Of a stretch of 64,000 nucleotides of DNA, positions 30,953 through 42,836 are shown one piece after another. Source of the stretch: Heterocephalus glaber. Taxonomy: Eukaryota > Chordata > Mammalia > Rodentia > Bathyergidae. The stretch covers positions 11,985,021 to 12,049,020 of the forward strand of contig NW_004624776.1 in assembly GCF_000247695.1 (NCBI RefSeq), written 5' to 3'. Under the pieces are notes generated by a model. The model did no database searches. It saw only the letters and a list, made by a program, of their open reading frames with translations, and was not told the origin of the DNA. Numbering within the stretch: the stretch's first letter is position 1; each line of letters opens with the position of its first letter. The position numbers were made by a program, and so were the translations under genes.

Positions 30953-33015
30953 GAAGAATGTATTCTAAGTTGTATCTATAAATGATAATGTAATGAATCC
31001 CTTGTTGAGCCCATCAGGTCCTATCTTTCTATCATACATGATGCAGCACTGCCAGGCCCACAGACTAGAGGGACAGTTACCTTCTGTCCCTGATCCCCGA
31101 TCCTGATGCTGTTAGTTTTTAGGATTTTTGTTTTGCCTTGGTCCCCTGCCCTGCTGCTTCAGGCTGTCACTTCCTTCTGCTTGTCATGTATTCACTTCTA
31201 GCAACCTCCTGCCTTCCTCCCAAGGTAGCTGGACAACAAATAAGCAAGTTTGCTTGATTTCTGTGTGATAGAGTAAACAGGCCTGAAGGAAAACCTAGAG
31301 AACAAAGGACATGTGTTTTTCTTATGCACAAATTTAGTGACACTTCTTGTAGCTCCTGAGAGAACATTTTAACCTCCTTCCTGGACATTGGCAGCCTGGA
31401 AGACAGTCAAAATTGCCATCTAAATGACCTACTGATGAGATGTTGCTCTTTTGGCCAAAATGATGGGGAATCCTCTGTAGATGTGAGGGTCTCTCAGGGA
31501 CCCGGATTGGGAGTTCTTGGTGTGTTTCACCTGGGTCCCCTCTGCCCACCAGAGCCTGCAGTCTTTCAGCGCATAGTGGCTGCTGAGTGGAATTGCTGTC
31601 AGGAGCACTGCCCTTCATGCCTCCTCCTCTTGACATTCTGCCGAATTTGTAACTCTGGTGGGAGACAGATGCAATTTATCTGTCCTACTTCTCTATGAAG
31701 ATCCAGAAAGATACACTCATTTCCTAGAATTCATTGGGAACCATCAAAAATGTCAGGGCCCATGAACAGACTGGCAAGGCAATTTTTCCAATGTCAAAAC
31801 AAAATCTCGAGGACCAAAATTGAAGTTGGGCAAATTGGCCCAGAGAAGCCTCTGGCATGGATTCAAAACTGCCTGTGGCTCCCCTGGGACTAGGAGGACA
31901 GGGTATGTTGGTACCTTCAGCAAAGATGCTCAGTTTGAATTGAAGACACTTTAATTTATGTGAAGTGATTTCTCTCCAGTTTAACTCGGAGCAGGGCTGC
32001 CCTGGGAACCAGGTACCTGATATCTCTGCCCTGTGTACAGACCAAGCGTGTTTATGGATTCCTAGGCAGCAGTCTTGGTAGCCCAGGGGAGGGTAAAGTG
32101 GCCTGGTCATACTTCTGCTCATATTCCCTGCCATTTCCAGAACCCCAGGTCTTTCCATTCCTTGTCTTTCTCCCGGTATTTTAACTCTGACAGCCTTGCT
32201 CTAGAGAGAAGAGATACCGAGAAATGCAATTAGGTGGAGGACCAGTGAAGCACCAGAAGTGTGAGAACGCTTCTGGACCTTCAGCCCTACCCAGGCCCCA
32301 GAAGACTGTGTCCACATAGCTGTCTGTGCCCATCCCACAGCAGATGAGTCATGTTACCCCATAGAACTACAAACAGAGGATGGCTACTGTTGCAAACCAT
32401 TACATCTTGAGATGAACTGCTTTGGAGCAAGGGTAACTGGAGCAGGTATTCTAGGAGAGATGCAAAGCAGAAAAATGATTCCCAGTCTTCACGGGAAGGC
32501 CTTATTATTTAGGATTCCTGTTCAGTGCCTACTTTGAAGGTGCCAGAGAAGCAAGAAGAATTGAGAGAAATAAGATCCCCTCCTTGATCTTGTGACGGTG
32601 AGTACAGTACTGTGTTGGTAGCAGCTTTGGGATATTGTGTTTTGTCTTCCCATCCCATCACCTCTACCAGATGCCCATCTCTGTGTGCATGAGATAGTCA
32701 ACACTTTATTATAAAACAGACTTTGTGTTGGATGATTTTGCCCAGTTGTAAAAGTTATGATATTTGGTAGGTTTAGTGTATTTAATGTATTTTGAGTTAT
32801 ATTTTCAACTTATAATGGGTTTCTCTGAATATAAGCCCTTTTCAAGTTGAGGAACTAGAACAATGTCAGACAGACTACTCAGGATTCTAAATTTTATGGG
32901 CCTTGCCTGCACCACCTCAGTGTCACTGGACAGGGCCTGAGGAGGTTCCCAAAGCTGAGATCAGGAACCTAACCTACCCTACTTGCAAAATGTTTGCTGG
33001 TTCTCTGAATTCTAT
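30953..33015. other. Unique DNA with a 144-codon open frame
   Basis: No recognised repeat over most of 2 kb and somewhat higher G+C. The longest open frame (31,724-32,158, minus, 144 codons) has no recognised domain, no signal peptide and no sign of coding bias that I can assess. Another minus frame (31,334-31,636) and a plus frame (31,435-31,698) overlap each other. This is the best place to look for an exon or a conserved non-coding element, but no gene is claimed. Confidence 0.4.
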
Positions 33016-33019
33016 CACA

Positions 33020-33600
33020 GAAAAAGAGTTTCCAGGAATAGTCAGTAAGAGACATAGGAAAGGTTTTATTAGGTAAAAATTAAAAGGTAGATGCTCAAAG
33101 AAATAGATTACAGACCCTTAAGAGAAAGTGGTACCTTATTTCCTGAAACTGGGGACATTTATGTTTCTCTTGAGGGAGTAGAAACCCTGGGAAAAGGTGG
33201 CTCAGCCCTGAGAAGGGTACTGGCCCATCTTACAGGTATGGATCCAGTTTGTGTTTTTTTAAAATAGATAACTGAAATATTTTTCAGATTCTCTCAACAT
33301 GTTCCTTTATCGTAGGATCAGGTTCTTGCCTTTTACTTTCTCGGTCAAGCCAATTTATGGACTTTCAGTATTCCTGAGGAATGTTGATGGGTCTGGAAGG
33401 AAAGGAGTCTAAATTCAGTGTAACCAAGGGAATGGTGATATGGATCGCCTCGGGCAACTTTGACTGGGTCACAGACATTGCAGTGTTCTTAAAAGAACAA
33501 TTCTTAAAAGGTATTATTGCCTTGTCTCCTTTTCACCGATCTTTCATTTCTTCTACCCTAACTCAATGTGGTAGAATCGTGTAACACTGCTGGTCTGGGG
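33020..33600 (-). mobile_element. Retroviral-type LTR, antisense (pair member 1)
   Basis: The complement of a polyadenylation signal is at 33,065-33,070 in 'aggttttattagg'. At the other end, 'gtctccttttcaccgatctttcatttcttctaccc' (33,524 on) closely matches 38,548-38,594. The layout is that of an antisense LTR or LTR plus leader. Exact ends are not resolved. Confidence 0.5.
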
Positions 33601-33874
33601 GGTGCCCTAAAGGCCTTCTCACCTCCACCCTCATTCTCGGGGCCCATACTTGTTTTACCAGACATAGCAGTGATGTTTGGTGGCCACCATTTGGCCTATG
33701 CTAGGTTGCTTTTTATTTAGCAAGGGGTGTTATTGAATATTCTTGTTAGTATACATCTTCTTAGCTTTCATCTCATAGAATTACCATGGGAAGAGGGATT
33801 TTGGGAGCCCCTTGGTCTTGATCTTCACTTTCCTTTAAAATCATCATAACCTGGGAGTTTTCAGCTCAGTTTTT

Positions 33875-33963
33875 TGTTTTTTTCTTTTGGTACCGGGGAT
33901 CAAACTCAGGACCTTGCACTTGTGAGCCAGGCGCTGGAACCACTGAGCTAAATCCTCCACCCA
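33875..33963 (-). mobile_element. Young tRNA-derived (ID-like) SINE
   Basis: Minus-strand copy ('taccggggatcaaactcagg', 'ccactgagctaaatcc'). The duplication TTTCAGCTCAGTTTTT / TTTCAGCTTAGTTTTT at 33,859-33,874 and 33,964-33,979 differs by one base. Confidence 0.9.
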
Positions 33964-33979
33964 TTTCAGCTTAGTTTTT

Positions 33980-36274
33980 AAGTAGCAATGACTCATCTGG
34001 CACAATCAGCGACCGTCTTAATTGGAATCTCAATCTTCTAACATCTCCCTGTTGCAGTACTACTGTAAGGAAAGGACTGCTTATAGCTAGGCTGCAGGCT
34101 ACTGTGTATGTTTGAGGAAGAGAGACAGAGAGAGAGAAGAAAGGCAATGTTCACATGATAGAAAGAGACTTAGAGCTGGATTTCCTTTGCTGTCAAGTGT
34201 TCCCAAGTGCTTAAGTGCCTTGGGTCCAGGTGTGAGAGAATTAGCCATCTCATAGACCCAGCCTCCTGGCCTTTCCTCATCTTTCTCTCCCCTTCCCTCC
34301 CATCACACAGAACCCTTCTCTAACTTTCTAGCTTTGGGCTGCTGCTCTTACAAAGGCCAGAAAGGAAAAAGAAAGACCCCATTGGGAATAGAGTGTAGAG
34401 AAGAAAAAGATTAGCATTCCCCTCCCTCATTCCACCTGCTTCAGGAAAACCAGCTCCATTTCCCTTAATTTAACACCTCTCCAGCAAGCTGGGGCTACAT
34501 TCCACTCAGCAAAGCTGGTCTGGCATTTCCCATTCAAAGCCTAGATAGGAAACCAGAGGGGGAAATGTTGAGGGGAAAATATTATTTTTGCTCTTTCCCT
34601 TGAATCTTGGAAGAGAGAACTTATGTGAGTAAAAAGAAAATAAAAAAGGCAAAACAAAGAAAAATAATAATAAACCTTCAATATACCACTCTATTAGAGG
34701 CATGCCTTAAGAAATTCTCTAGAGCAAAGCTGATCTGAGGGGTAAGATGGAGCAGAAATATTGCTAAAAAGAAAAATGGACAGAAAAAGAGTGCTGAAAA
34801 GATTATCTACTTCTGAAAACCAGTCACCTACTGTATACTAGCTGGTGAGCCAGGAAGGCAGCTTTAAACAAATATGCCCACTGTCATTTACATTTTAATT
34901 ATTTTATGGGGCTGTAAATTTAGTTGAAATACAAATTTGTTTACCCAAATTCTTCTCTGTCATGTCTTCTCTGTGAAGGCTCAATAACTGGACCTGTCTC
35001 ATAAAGTTCATGGGGTCAGGATGAAGAATAATGACATCCCATGACAGGTTATTCCAGGATCATAATATCCCAGCCAGACACACCCAGAAGGTCCAATCCT
35101 GCCTTGGGAATTTAAAATACATTTGAAAATTTCTCTTCAGAAGAATCGTCCTCCATTACTGTTCTTGAACGTAGAGTGAAAGATGTGTATTGATCTTTTT
35201 TTATTATTATTGATCTTAAAATGGGCAAAAAATATAGCAAAACCACCCTGTGGATCTGGGGAGGAAAGAGTTATCTCTTCTGAGGTTCATGTGTTTCTTA
35301 CAAAGGAACACTTTATTATGTCATAACAGAAAAAAACAAGCTTTCTTCTGAAACATCATTTTCTGGTAGAGAGAAAGATCAGTCCTCCTGCCCTGTGAGG
35401 AGGAGGGAGCTTTTTAATAGGTCCAATGTTCCCTCTTTTCATGTAGAAATTCTCTTTAGGTAATCTTCAGAATTGGTCTGAAGACTAGAGGGTTTTGCAG
35501 AAGTGAACAGCCTGGATGTCCCTGCTTTTAAAAAAAATTTATCTGTCCCATACTGGTGCTGCCTAAGTAAAAATGAGGAAAGTGAGTCCTACCAACTGTC
35601 ACAGGGGAAATCTTTGTTCCTTCCCCAAGAAGGGAGCAAGAAATGGCTAAAGGCAGCTCTGGGGCATGATCAGGGCTCAGAACCAAGCTCAGGACATCCT
35701 CCAAAAGCCGCTCTTAGATTTGTCCGGAATTGAGCTGAAAGTGCCGTTCTTGTTGCTGTCCAGAGTGTCTAGTACTGGTCCCAGGGCTGGAAAAGACCAG
35801 TCCCTTCTGCAAGTTAGGGGCTTAGCGCCAAAGGGAACAAAGGGCTGGAGGGAGCCATTCATCCTTGGCTAGGGATTAAGGGGCTGTAGGGCACAAGGTG
35901 GAGCCAAGCCACTTCTAATTCTGCACCATGAAGATGGCTCAAAGGGAAGACATGTGCAGAACACATTTGGGCCTCAGGAACTGGCCAGAGCAACATGTGT
36001 CCTGGCCCAGGCAGGGTGGCCCCAAGTTCCCTGCAGACAGAGATGCCAAGGGTCAGTCTCTCCTTCTCTGCCCTAAGTACAGTGCTGCTTTTTTTCTCCC
36101 CTCTTTCCTTATTAGCACATGCTTGCAGGACATAGTGATTACATTTGTCATACACAGGAGTTGGTACGTGTACATAACATATCTTAATTCTGTTTTGTCT
36201 CCTAACTCTCACATCCCTCCCTACTCTAGTGATGATGATGGTAATGAATGATGACAATGACACTGCAAAAGGCA
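33980..36274. other. Unique DNA
   Basis: About 2.3 kb with no recognised repeat. It contains a minus-strand open frame of 149 codons (35,859-36,308) and a plus frame of 107 codons (35,928-36,251) over the same bases; neither resembles a known protein. A GA-rich patch lies at 34,115-34,142. Confidence 0.4.
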
Positions 36275-36480
36275 TCACTGCTATTCTGTCAGCTATCCAC
36301 TCTGGCACACATCACTTCATTGTGATGTAGGTAAGCTGGGTGATTATGCCTATTTCAGGGAGAAAAATTATCAGAGCTAGGAAGTTTAAGTGATTTCTCT
36401 TACTCTCACAATAGAGTCAGGATTCATGTTATTCAGAGCATATAATTTCGCAGCCTATATTCTTTATTACACCAAGTTTT
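36275..36480 (+). repeat. MIR SINE (diverged)
   Basis: 'tcagctatccactctggcacacatcacttcattgtgatgtagg', 'attatgcctatttcagggagaaaaattatcagagc' and 'ctctcacaatagagtcaggattcatgtt' are in MIR order. Confidence 0.6.
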
Positions 36481-37261
36481 TATCCTAAAACCACCCAGAA
36501 AAAATCTTAGATGAGGAAAGAGGGCTGGCCTCTAAGAAACATCTAGTCATAATGCAGACTGGTGTATTTAGCCTGCCAAGAGCAGAATTTTCAAAATAAG
36601 GTCATATATTCACAGTCTTCTGTTTATACTTTTGTATTTGACAAGTGCAAGGTTGCCTGGAAACATCCAGCAGAAGAAATGAAAAACCAATATTACATTT
36701 TTTAAAAAATCCACAACTTTAATTGAATTTGTTATGTAGATAAGAATTCTAGTTTCAAAGTTCTATTTCTGTATGGCCTTCAGAAATTTAGCTTCTCTTC
36801 CCTTTAATAAAACTCATTGGAAATGGCTTTGTAAATTCACAAGTACATCAATAATGCTGGTAAATCATTCTGTTAGACAATGCTAGGCCCTGTGGAGAAG
36901 GTAGTACAAAAGGTAATCCTTACCCATGAGGGGATTATTGTCTAGTTGGGACTGATGGTACACGTGCTCTGCTCTTTGATTTAGGATGGATCATACACCC
37001 CTACAGACCCATTGCAATTTGAAAGTATTAGAAGGCAAAAATGCATTTAACACACTATCCCCTCCTAGCTTACTCACACTGTAGGGCAATGATAACAGCC
37101 AGCTGTAGCATGTGTGCCATAGGTTCCCCATCACTGCTGTAGTGGTTGTAGTGATTGTTCCCCATCCTGACTGCCTGTTGGCCTGGGAGCTGCCCAGCAT
37201 TATGAGCAAAGGATTGGACTGTGCATTGCTAACCTGGTTGCTTGGCCCTGTTGCTTTGATC
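36481..37261. other. Mostly unique DNA
   Basis: An old repeat piece at 36,875-36,962 ('gacaatgctaggccctgtggagaagg..ccttacccatgaggggattattgtctagttggg') is the only item recognised. The 107-codon minus frame at 36,991-37,314 has no features. Confidence 0.4.
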
Positions 37262-37505
37262 CCATGACAGCATGGTACATCATGACAGGAGCACATGGCA
37301 GAGGAGCTGCTCACCTCATGGCAGCTGCAAAGAAAAAGAAAAAAGAGGAAGAGGAAGAGGGCTTCCCTTCAAGAACACCCCTCAAACCTAACTTCTTCCC
37401 ACTAGGTCCCATTGCTAAAGTTTCTCTATGTCTCAATAACACCACAGCAACTAAGCCTTTAGTACATACATGAGCCTCTGGGGAACATTTAAGATCTAAA
37501 GCTTG
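37262..37505 (-). mobile_element. MaLR-type LTR fragment, antisense
   Basis: 'gcacatggcagaggagctgctcacctcatggcagc', an A/GA-rich expansion at 37,328-37,362, and 'catgagcctctggggaacatttaagatctaaa' in antisense order. Confidence 0.65.
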
Positions 37506-38114
37506 CACTATCCCATGCATATTGCTTCTGCACTGTCATAAAGCCAAAAGGTTATAAGTTGACCCATAACAAGTCAGAGACTGTCTGTCTAATCATTAAA
37601 ATAAAAGCTATTTGATGAATGAAATCCAGAAAGAGAAAAGGGCCATATATAGTGATCAGTATCGAAGGGTGTTAGGAAACTTAGGATGGGTTGGGTGGAC
37701 CAAGGACATTGGGCTCAGTGAAAATGCATAAGCACACAAACATAGGTAAACTGGGGTGGGGACTGAGGACAGAAGTTCCAACTGTCCTTCAGGGTTCCTG
37801 GAGGAAAGAAGAAATGTTTGGAAATTTGTACTGTAACAAATTATAGAAAGTCAATAAAGCAGCTAGGATTTAAATTCCATACAAGGCAGAAGCTTGGAAA
37901 GTGTTTAAGCAGGAATGCTACATTATCTAATGCTGGGGTCAGCCATTAGCCCATCAGTGAATATATATTTGTTCTATCCAAAATAAGCTGAAGCCATCCT
38001 AGCCATTTTCCCACCATACAGGGTCCAAGGGGGTCTCCTAAGGAGGAGATGAGGACTTCAACTCACTCCAGGCACAAGGTAGGTTGTGGGTCACTACCTG
38101 TCACCACAGAAAAA
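37506..38114. other. Unique DNA
   Basis: No gene or repeat that I can support. Confidence 0.45.
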
Positions 38115-38600
38115 GCATTTTCAAGATGTGTCAGTGACAGGCATGAAGAGGTTTATTGGGCAGATTTCAAAAGTCCACACACAGAATAGTATGGGCCCAA
38201 GGGAGAGGCCCACATTCTCAAGATGGATGATGTAGGACGTATATTCTTACTGTCTACCAGACTACTCATCTGGCAGGATATGTTAGGCTGCAAACCATTT
38301 CCAGGTTTGAAGTTGGTATCTGCTCCCCGCTAGTATTGCCACTTCCTTGGAGATGGAGTCTATAGTGCTAAGTGCAACTTACGGCTGAAAAGTACAGCTC
38401 AGAGCCCACTTTACAGGCTTAAGATTCCTAGAAATTTTTGGGGGGGCGGGGGGTGAATTTCCTGATAAGGATAAAAGCTTGATTAACTTTTGCATCCTGA
38501 AGGTACAGTTTTCCTTTTAAGTGAAATTTAAAGTTACAAATTTCCCCGTCTCCTTCTACCTATCTTGATTTCTTCTATCCTAGCTCAGTTTGATTCAGGT
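38115..38600 (-). mobile_element. Retroviral-type LTR, antisense (pair member 2)
   Basis: The complement of AATAAA (TTTATT, 38,152-38,157) lies in 'gaagaggtttattgggcag'. The far end, 'gtctccttctacctatcttgatttcttctatcctagctcag' at 38,548-38,594, is closely related to 33,524-33,571. The match implies that the two are members of one LTR family in the same orientation. Confidence 0.5.
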
Positions 38601-39074
38601 TATTGATTCAGGTTTCCTCTGCACCTCCTCCTGCACCCTGTGCTCTCATTTCCCAAGGGCTGCCTTCCAGGTCCATCCCCAGGACTTCTGTACCTCTATT
38701 GACCTGGGCTTCCTCGGAATGGCTGCTCACGTAACTTCTGTCATCAATGACTCCAAGAGAATTTCCAGGATTAATTCTCAGGGCCACATTGCCCAAGGGT
38801 GGCCCACAACATGCCGATGGCTGTCCTACCTCTGTCCTGGCTATGTGTCTTTGTAGATCCCTAGATAGTTCACAAGTGCCCTCTCACAGTAGTTTATGGT
38901 TTATTACACAGGCTTTGGACTATTTCAACAATTCTCCCTCTCAGGTATTCTTCTGTACAGATACAATTTCTGCTTTCATGGGCAGCCAACTTCTAGCATC
39001 ATTAACAGCTTCCAGGTGTTACTTTCTAGGGAAATAGCAAAGGGGCCTGATGAGGTGCTAGATGTTTTATATTA

Positions 39075-39814
39075 CAGCAGCCCTCCCTTATCAGTAGTTT
39101 TACAGTCCACTGTTTCAGTTACCCACAATCAACTGCTCTTAAAATATTAAATTGGAAATTCCATAAATAAACAACTTGTAAGTTTTAAATGGCATATTGT
39201 TCTAATAGTGTGATGAAATCTTGTGCAGTCCCATTCCATCCCACCCAAGATGTGGGCATCCACAGGATGTACACTACTTGGCTATTAATCACTTAGTAGC
39301 CATCTTGGTTATCAGATCAGTTGCTATATCACAGTGCTTGTGCTCAAGTAACCCTTATTTTACTTGACAGTGGCCTCAAAGTGAAAAAGAAGTGATGCTA
39401 GCAATTCCGATATGCCAAAGAGAAACTGTAAAGTGCTTCCTTTAAGTAAAAAGGTGAATGTTCTCAACAATGAGTTAAGAAAAAAAATCATATGCTGGGG
39501 TTGCTGGGATCTATGGTAAGAACAAATCTATTCCTGAAATTGGGATGCAGGGATAAAAACTCATGCTAATTTCATGTTAAACTATAAAGGCTGTGGCCAT
39601 GATGTGTAGTAAGTGTTTAGTTAAAATAGAAATGACATGAAATTATAGGGTTTGTAGCTGGGCTTGGTGGTGCAAATAGCCAGGTGTGGTGTAATCCCAG
39701 CACTCGGGAGGCTGAGGCAGGAGGATCACCCTGAGTTCGAGGCCAACCTGTTCTACATAGCGAGTTCAAGTCCAGCCTGAATTACACAGTGAGACTTTGT
39801 CTGAAAAAACCAAA

Positions 39815-39858
<44 letters not shown>

Positions 39859-39934
39859 AGGGTTTGGTGCTATTTGCAGTTTCAGGAATCACTGGAGTCT
39901 TAGAACATATCTCCATGGATAAGAGGGACTACTG
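39075..39934 (+). mobile_element. Tigger-like DNA transposon, split by a B1
   Basis: The ends are inverted repeats: left CAGCAGCCCTCCCTTATC, right (complement) CAGTAGTCCCTCTTATCC. Each is flanked by TA (39,073-39,074 and 39,935-39,936), the target duplication of Tc1/mariner elements. Inside, from about 39,411, one frame reads MPKRNCKVLPLSKKVNVLN and then, after a frameshift, SYAGVAGIYGKN. This resembles the N-terminal CENP-B-like DNA-binding domain of Tigger transposases. The element is inactive, internally deleted and carries a B1 at 39,655-39,856. Confidence 0.7.
39655..39856 (+). mobile_element. B1 SINE with (AAAT)n tail
   Basis: 'ctgggcttggtggtgc', 'taatcccagcactcgggaggctgaggcagg', and the 29-base internal duplication (TTCGAGGCC at 39,736 and TTCAAGTCC at 39,765). 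The tail is (AAAT)n from about 39,810. An exact 10-base duplication ATAGGGTTTG lies at 39,645-39,654 and 39,857-39,866. Confidence 0.92.
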
Positions 39935-40194
39935 TATTTTAGGTACTACTACAGGGAAGGAAATGCCAGAGGAAGAATATTAGTCCATCTTTCCAAGGAA
40001 TCTGCCCCTCATATATCTGTGGTATCAGTTATACCATTTCCAGCCTAGACTATCCTGTAACTCTCAAACCAAATTTTGATGACATTGCTTCCATTTCATT
40101 TATTTCTCAAAGATTTCCTACAGTCCCCAATATCGGCTTATCAATCAGAAAATGACCCACAATTAGAACTTTTTTTCAACAGGAAGACCCTTAA

Positions 40195-40330
40195 GTATCA
40201 TCTCTTCTTTTAAGCTATTCTTTTTACAGATGAACAAACTAAAACCTCCAAAAAAGTTGCTTTCCAAGGATCCTGGTTGCTGGGTGATAGAAGTGGCACT
40301 GGAGCCTCATGCTCCTGCTTATTCCTGAGC
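40195..40330 (+). repeat. MIR SINE fragment
   Basis: 'tatcatctcttcttttaagctattctttttacagatgaacaaactaaaacc' followed by 'ttgctttccaaggatcc' fits the MIR core; strongly diverged. Confidence 0.5.
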
Positions 40331-40697
40331 AGAGTAGGTGTCACTGCCCACTAACAGCAGGCAGAGTGAGCACTGGATCTGCAAGTCCTTCCTACCTGCC
40401 CAATGGCTTGGCATCATTTGTGCTAGATTTCCAAGTAGTGCTCATTGGTTGTGATAATGCCATCTAAATAAGATTCCCACCCAACTGCAGTGTGATTGAC
40501 CTTTCAACAGCTTGTCTTCACCAGATCCCTGGAAATGTCTGAAGTTGGATTTTTAACAATAATAATAAAGTTGAATTTTTCAAAAAAGGTTACAATTTAA
40601 TTTTAGTTTCCAAATCACTGCCACTTTACTTCAGCTTTGAAAATTTCTAGATTTCCCAGATTGCTTTTATTTATGGATAAACCACTTTCAACACTAC
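40331..40697. other. Unique DNA
   Basis: No gene or repeat recognised. Confidence 0.4.
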
Positions 40698-40705
40698 ACA
40701 GGAAC

Positions 40706-40797
40706 TGTGCTAGGGATTTAGCTCAGTGGTTCCATTGCCTGCCTTGTAAGCGCAAGGTCCCCAGTTTGATCCCCGGTACCAAAAAAAAAAAAAAAAG
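40706..40797 (+). mobile_element. Young tRNA-derived (ID-like) SINE
   Basis: 'tagggatttagctcagtgg' A box, 'cagtttgatccccgg' B box, tail of 16 A. Flanks 'caacactacacaggaac' and 'acaactacatgggaacc' are an imperfect duplication. Confidence 0.88.
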
Positions 40798-41254
40798 ACA
40801 ACTACATGGGAACCAAGAAGTAAGTATTAGAATTAATCTACATAACAAATAGGAATATCAAGCTATGCTCACACCAGCGTACTTACAAAGATGAGTGTTG
40901 ACAATGCCTTGGGCAGGGCATGCCACCCCATCTTATTTGTAACTGAAAGTTGTATGGTTAAATAGTGAAGAGCTCACAGCTGCAAAGAGGAAGCTGAAGA
41001 CATCATAATTTTACATGAAACACAATTCTTGAAGAGGTCTGTAATTTTCGATAATGGTATTGTTACTGATTCTTTCCTTATATATCATCTTTCTTTTAGC
41101 ATGAATTTTTATAAAAGATTCCATGTTTTGAAATATTGGCATGTCTAGTGGAAGAATTGAGGAAGAACTTTCAATTTGCCATTTAACTTGCCTCAATTTT
41201 GCTATTTCAAACAAATGCCTAACCACAGCAGATAGACGTTGTCACTAACTGTCT
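40798..41254. other. Unique DNA
   Basis: No gene or repeat recognised; a 71-codon minus frame is unremarkable. Confidence 0.4.
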
Positions 41255-41265
41255 TCAGGGACTGT

Positions 41266-41350
41266 ATTTTTTTTTTCTGGTACCCAGGATCAAACTCAGG
41301 ACTTTGCATTTGCTAGGCAGGTGCAGGGCCACTGAGCTACATCCCCAGCC
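41266..41350 (-). mobile_element. ID-like SINE, antisense
   Basis: 'ctggtacccaggatcaaactcaggactttgcatttgctaggcaggtgcagggccactgagctacatcccc' with a T-run at its left. More diverged than the other copies; flanks 'tcagggactgt' and 'tcagggattgt' match except one base. Confidence 0.85.
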
Positions 41351-42454
41351 CATCAGGGATTGTCTTAAACTAAGCCAAGGTGAGGAGACATTCTGAATTG
41401 TCTTGTGGTATCAGTAAGTGTGGTCATATAATCATACCTATGTTTCATCAGAGTAAAATTCAACTGGTATGCAGAGCGATGACTTGAAATTCATCAGGCC
41501 ACAGCAGGAACATGGCATTTTAAAAATATCCAAATAAAACAATTTTATGTGATTTGTAATAGAAAAGACACTAACGGTTAAAGAGATTTCAAAATGTTCC
41601 TCTCCTCTTTAAATTTCAGGGTTATGCTCTGCTAACGCTGCCGGAAATGACTTGGATTAAATGACATGAATCGGGAAGCCAGGGCCATCAGAAGGTAATG
41701 ATGTGTGACACACACAAGAAGGCCGAGGCCTTCTGGGCATCAGCGGTGGATGTGGGGGTGGGGCCACAGAAACAGATTTGCATGGCTGCTGGTTGGGCTT
41801 GGAAGACATTGCAGGGGGCCCCTCAGGGTCAAGGGCAGAGCAAACACAAAGGAGAGTACCCATCTCTTCCAAATTCCTGCAGAATTCCAATCTAGCATGA
41901 AAGCGCAAGTCCTAGCAATGATGAGGTGGTGAAAGGGATGCAGAGAGCAAGCTCATGGCCAAAGAGCCAGCTCCTTGAGTCCTTGCGCTGTGTGGAAGAG
42001 CTGGCACTGGCACATGGAGCAGAGATGTGAGACAAAGGGAAGCAAGAAAGGATGCCCGGGAAGGGCTCCTTTAAAACTCAAGGAGTTGCATTTCAATATG
42101 AGAAAAAATTTCCTTCCTACATCCTTTTTAAAAAAAGAATATCAAATCACCTTCAAGACAGGCCAGAGCCAATTAAACTGTTTTTCTTTATCTTCAAAGC
42201 CCAGGAGTAGATAGACTGCAATATGTGACTACCTGTTTGGTTTTTTTTCTCCTTTTTCCTTAAGGGGGAGGGGCACCCTCTTTTAGCCAAAATGGTAGGC
42301 ATTCTCCGAACAAGGGCTCCAGTTCAGTATTTATATTTGAAAAGCCAAGGTCATTGCAACAAAAATAAAACTGTCTACTTAATCTGATTTTCAAATGAAG
42401 AACCAACAAGCCTCATTTCAGGAAATTCATCCCGTAGAATTTCCAATAGTAAGG
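41351..42454. other. Unique DNA, moderately G+C-rich in 41.6-42.1 kb
   Basis: Three overlapping open frames on both strands (65-83 codons, 41,657-41,932) and one of 79 codons (41,975-42,214) were examined. None has a recognised domain. Confidence 0.4.
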
Positions 42455-42790
42455 GTTTCTATTAGATTCCCAGGACTACTGTAACAGAACACTGCAACTG
42501 GTACTTTAAACTTGGAAACACCAAAATGTATTCTCTCACAGTTTCTGAGGCCGCCAGTACAAGATCCTAGTGTTCACAGTCTCCTCACCTTCTGAAGTCT
42601 GTGAGGGAGAATCCTTCTGCATCTGCTTCTAGCTTCTGGAAGCTGGAAGCTTCTTTGGTGTTCTCCCTTTGTTCTCACATGGTCATCCTGTTGTATGTGT
42701 GGCCCAAATTCCCCTTTTTATAAGGACACCTGTTGGACAAGATTAAGGTCCTCATGAATGACTCATTGTGATTTGATTACCAATGGTTCA
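42455..42790 (-). mobile_element. MLT1-type LTR, antisense
   Basis: 'tctattagattcccaggactactgtaacagaacac', 'ctcacagtttctgaggccgccagtacaagatcc', 'gagggagaatccttctgcatctgcttctagcttctgg', 'tttttataaggacacctgttggacaagattaaggtcctcatgaatgactcattgtgatttg' are in antisense MLT1 order. A short sense MLT1 3' tip ('ttgtggtactttgttatggtagccctgcaaac', 42,803-42,836) follows. Confidence 0.75.
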
Positions 42791-42836
42791 AAGTCCTGTG
42801 CTAGTTGTGGTACTTTGTTATGGTAGCCCTGCAAAC

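Noticed and set aside
35859..36308. 149-codon minus-strand open frame, with a 107-codon plus frame over the same bases
   Set aside because: Overlapping frames on both strands and no recognisable protein feature; the minus frame also runs into a diverged MIR.
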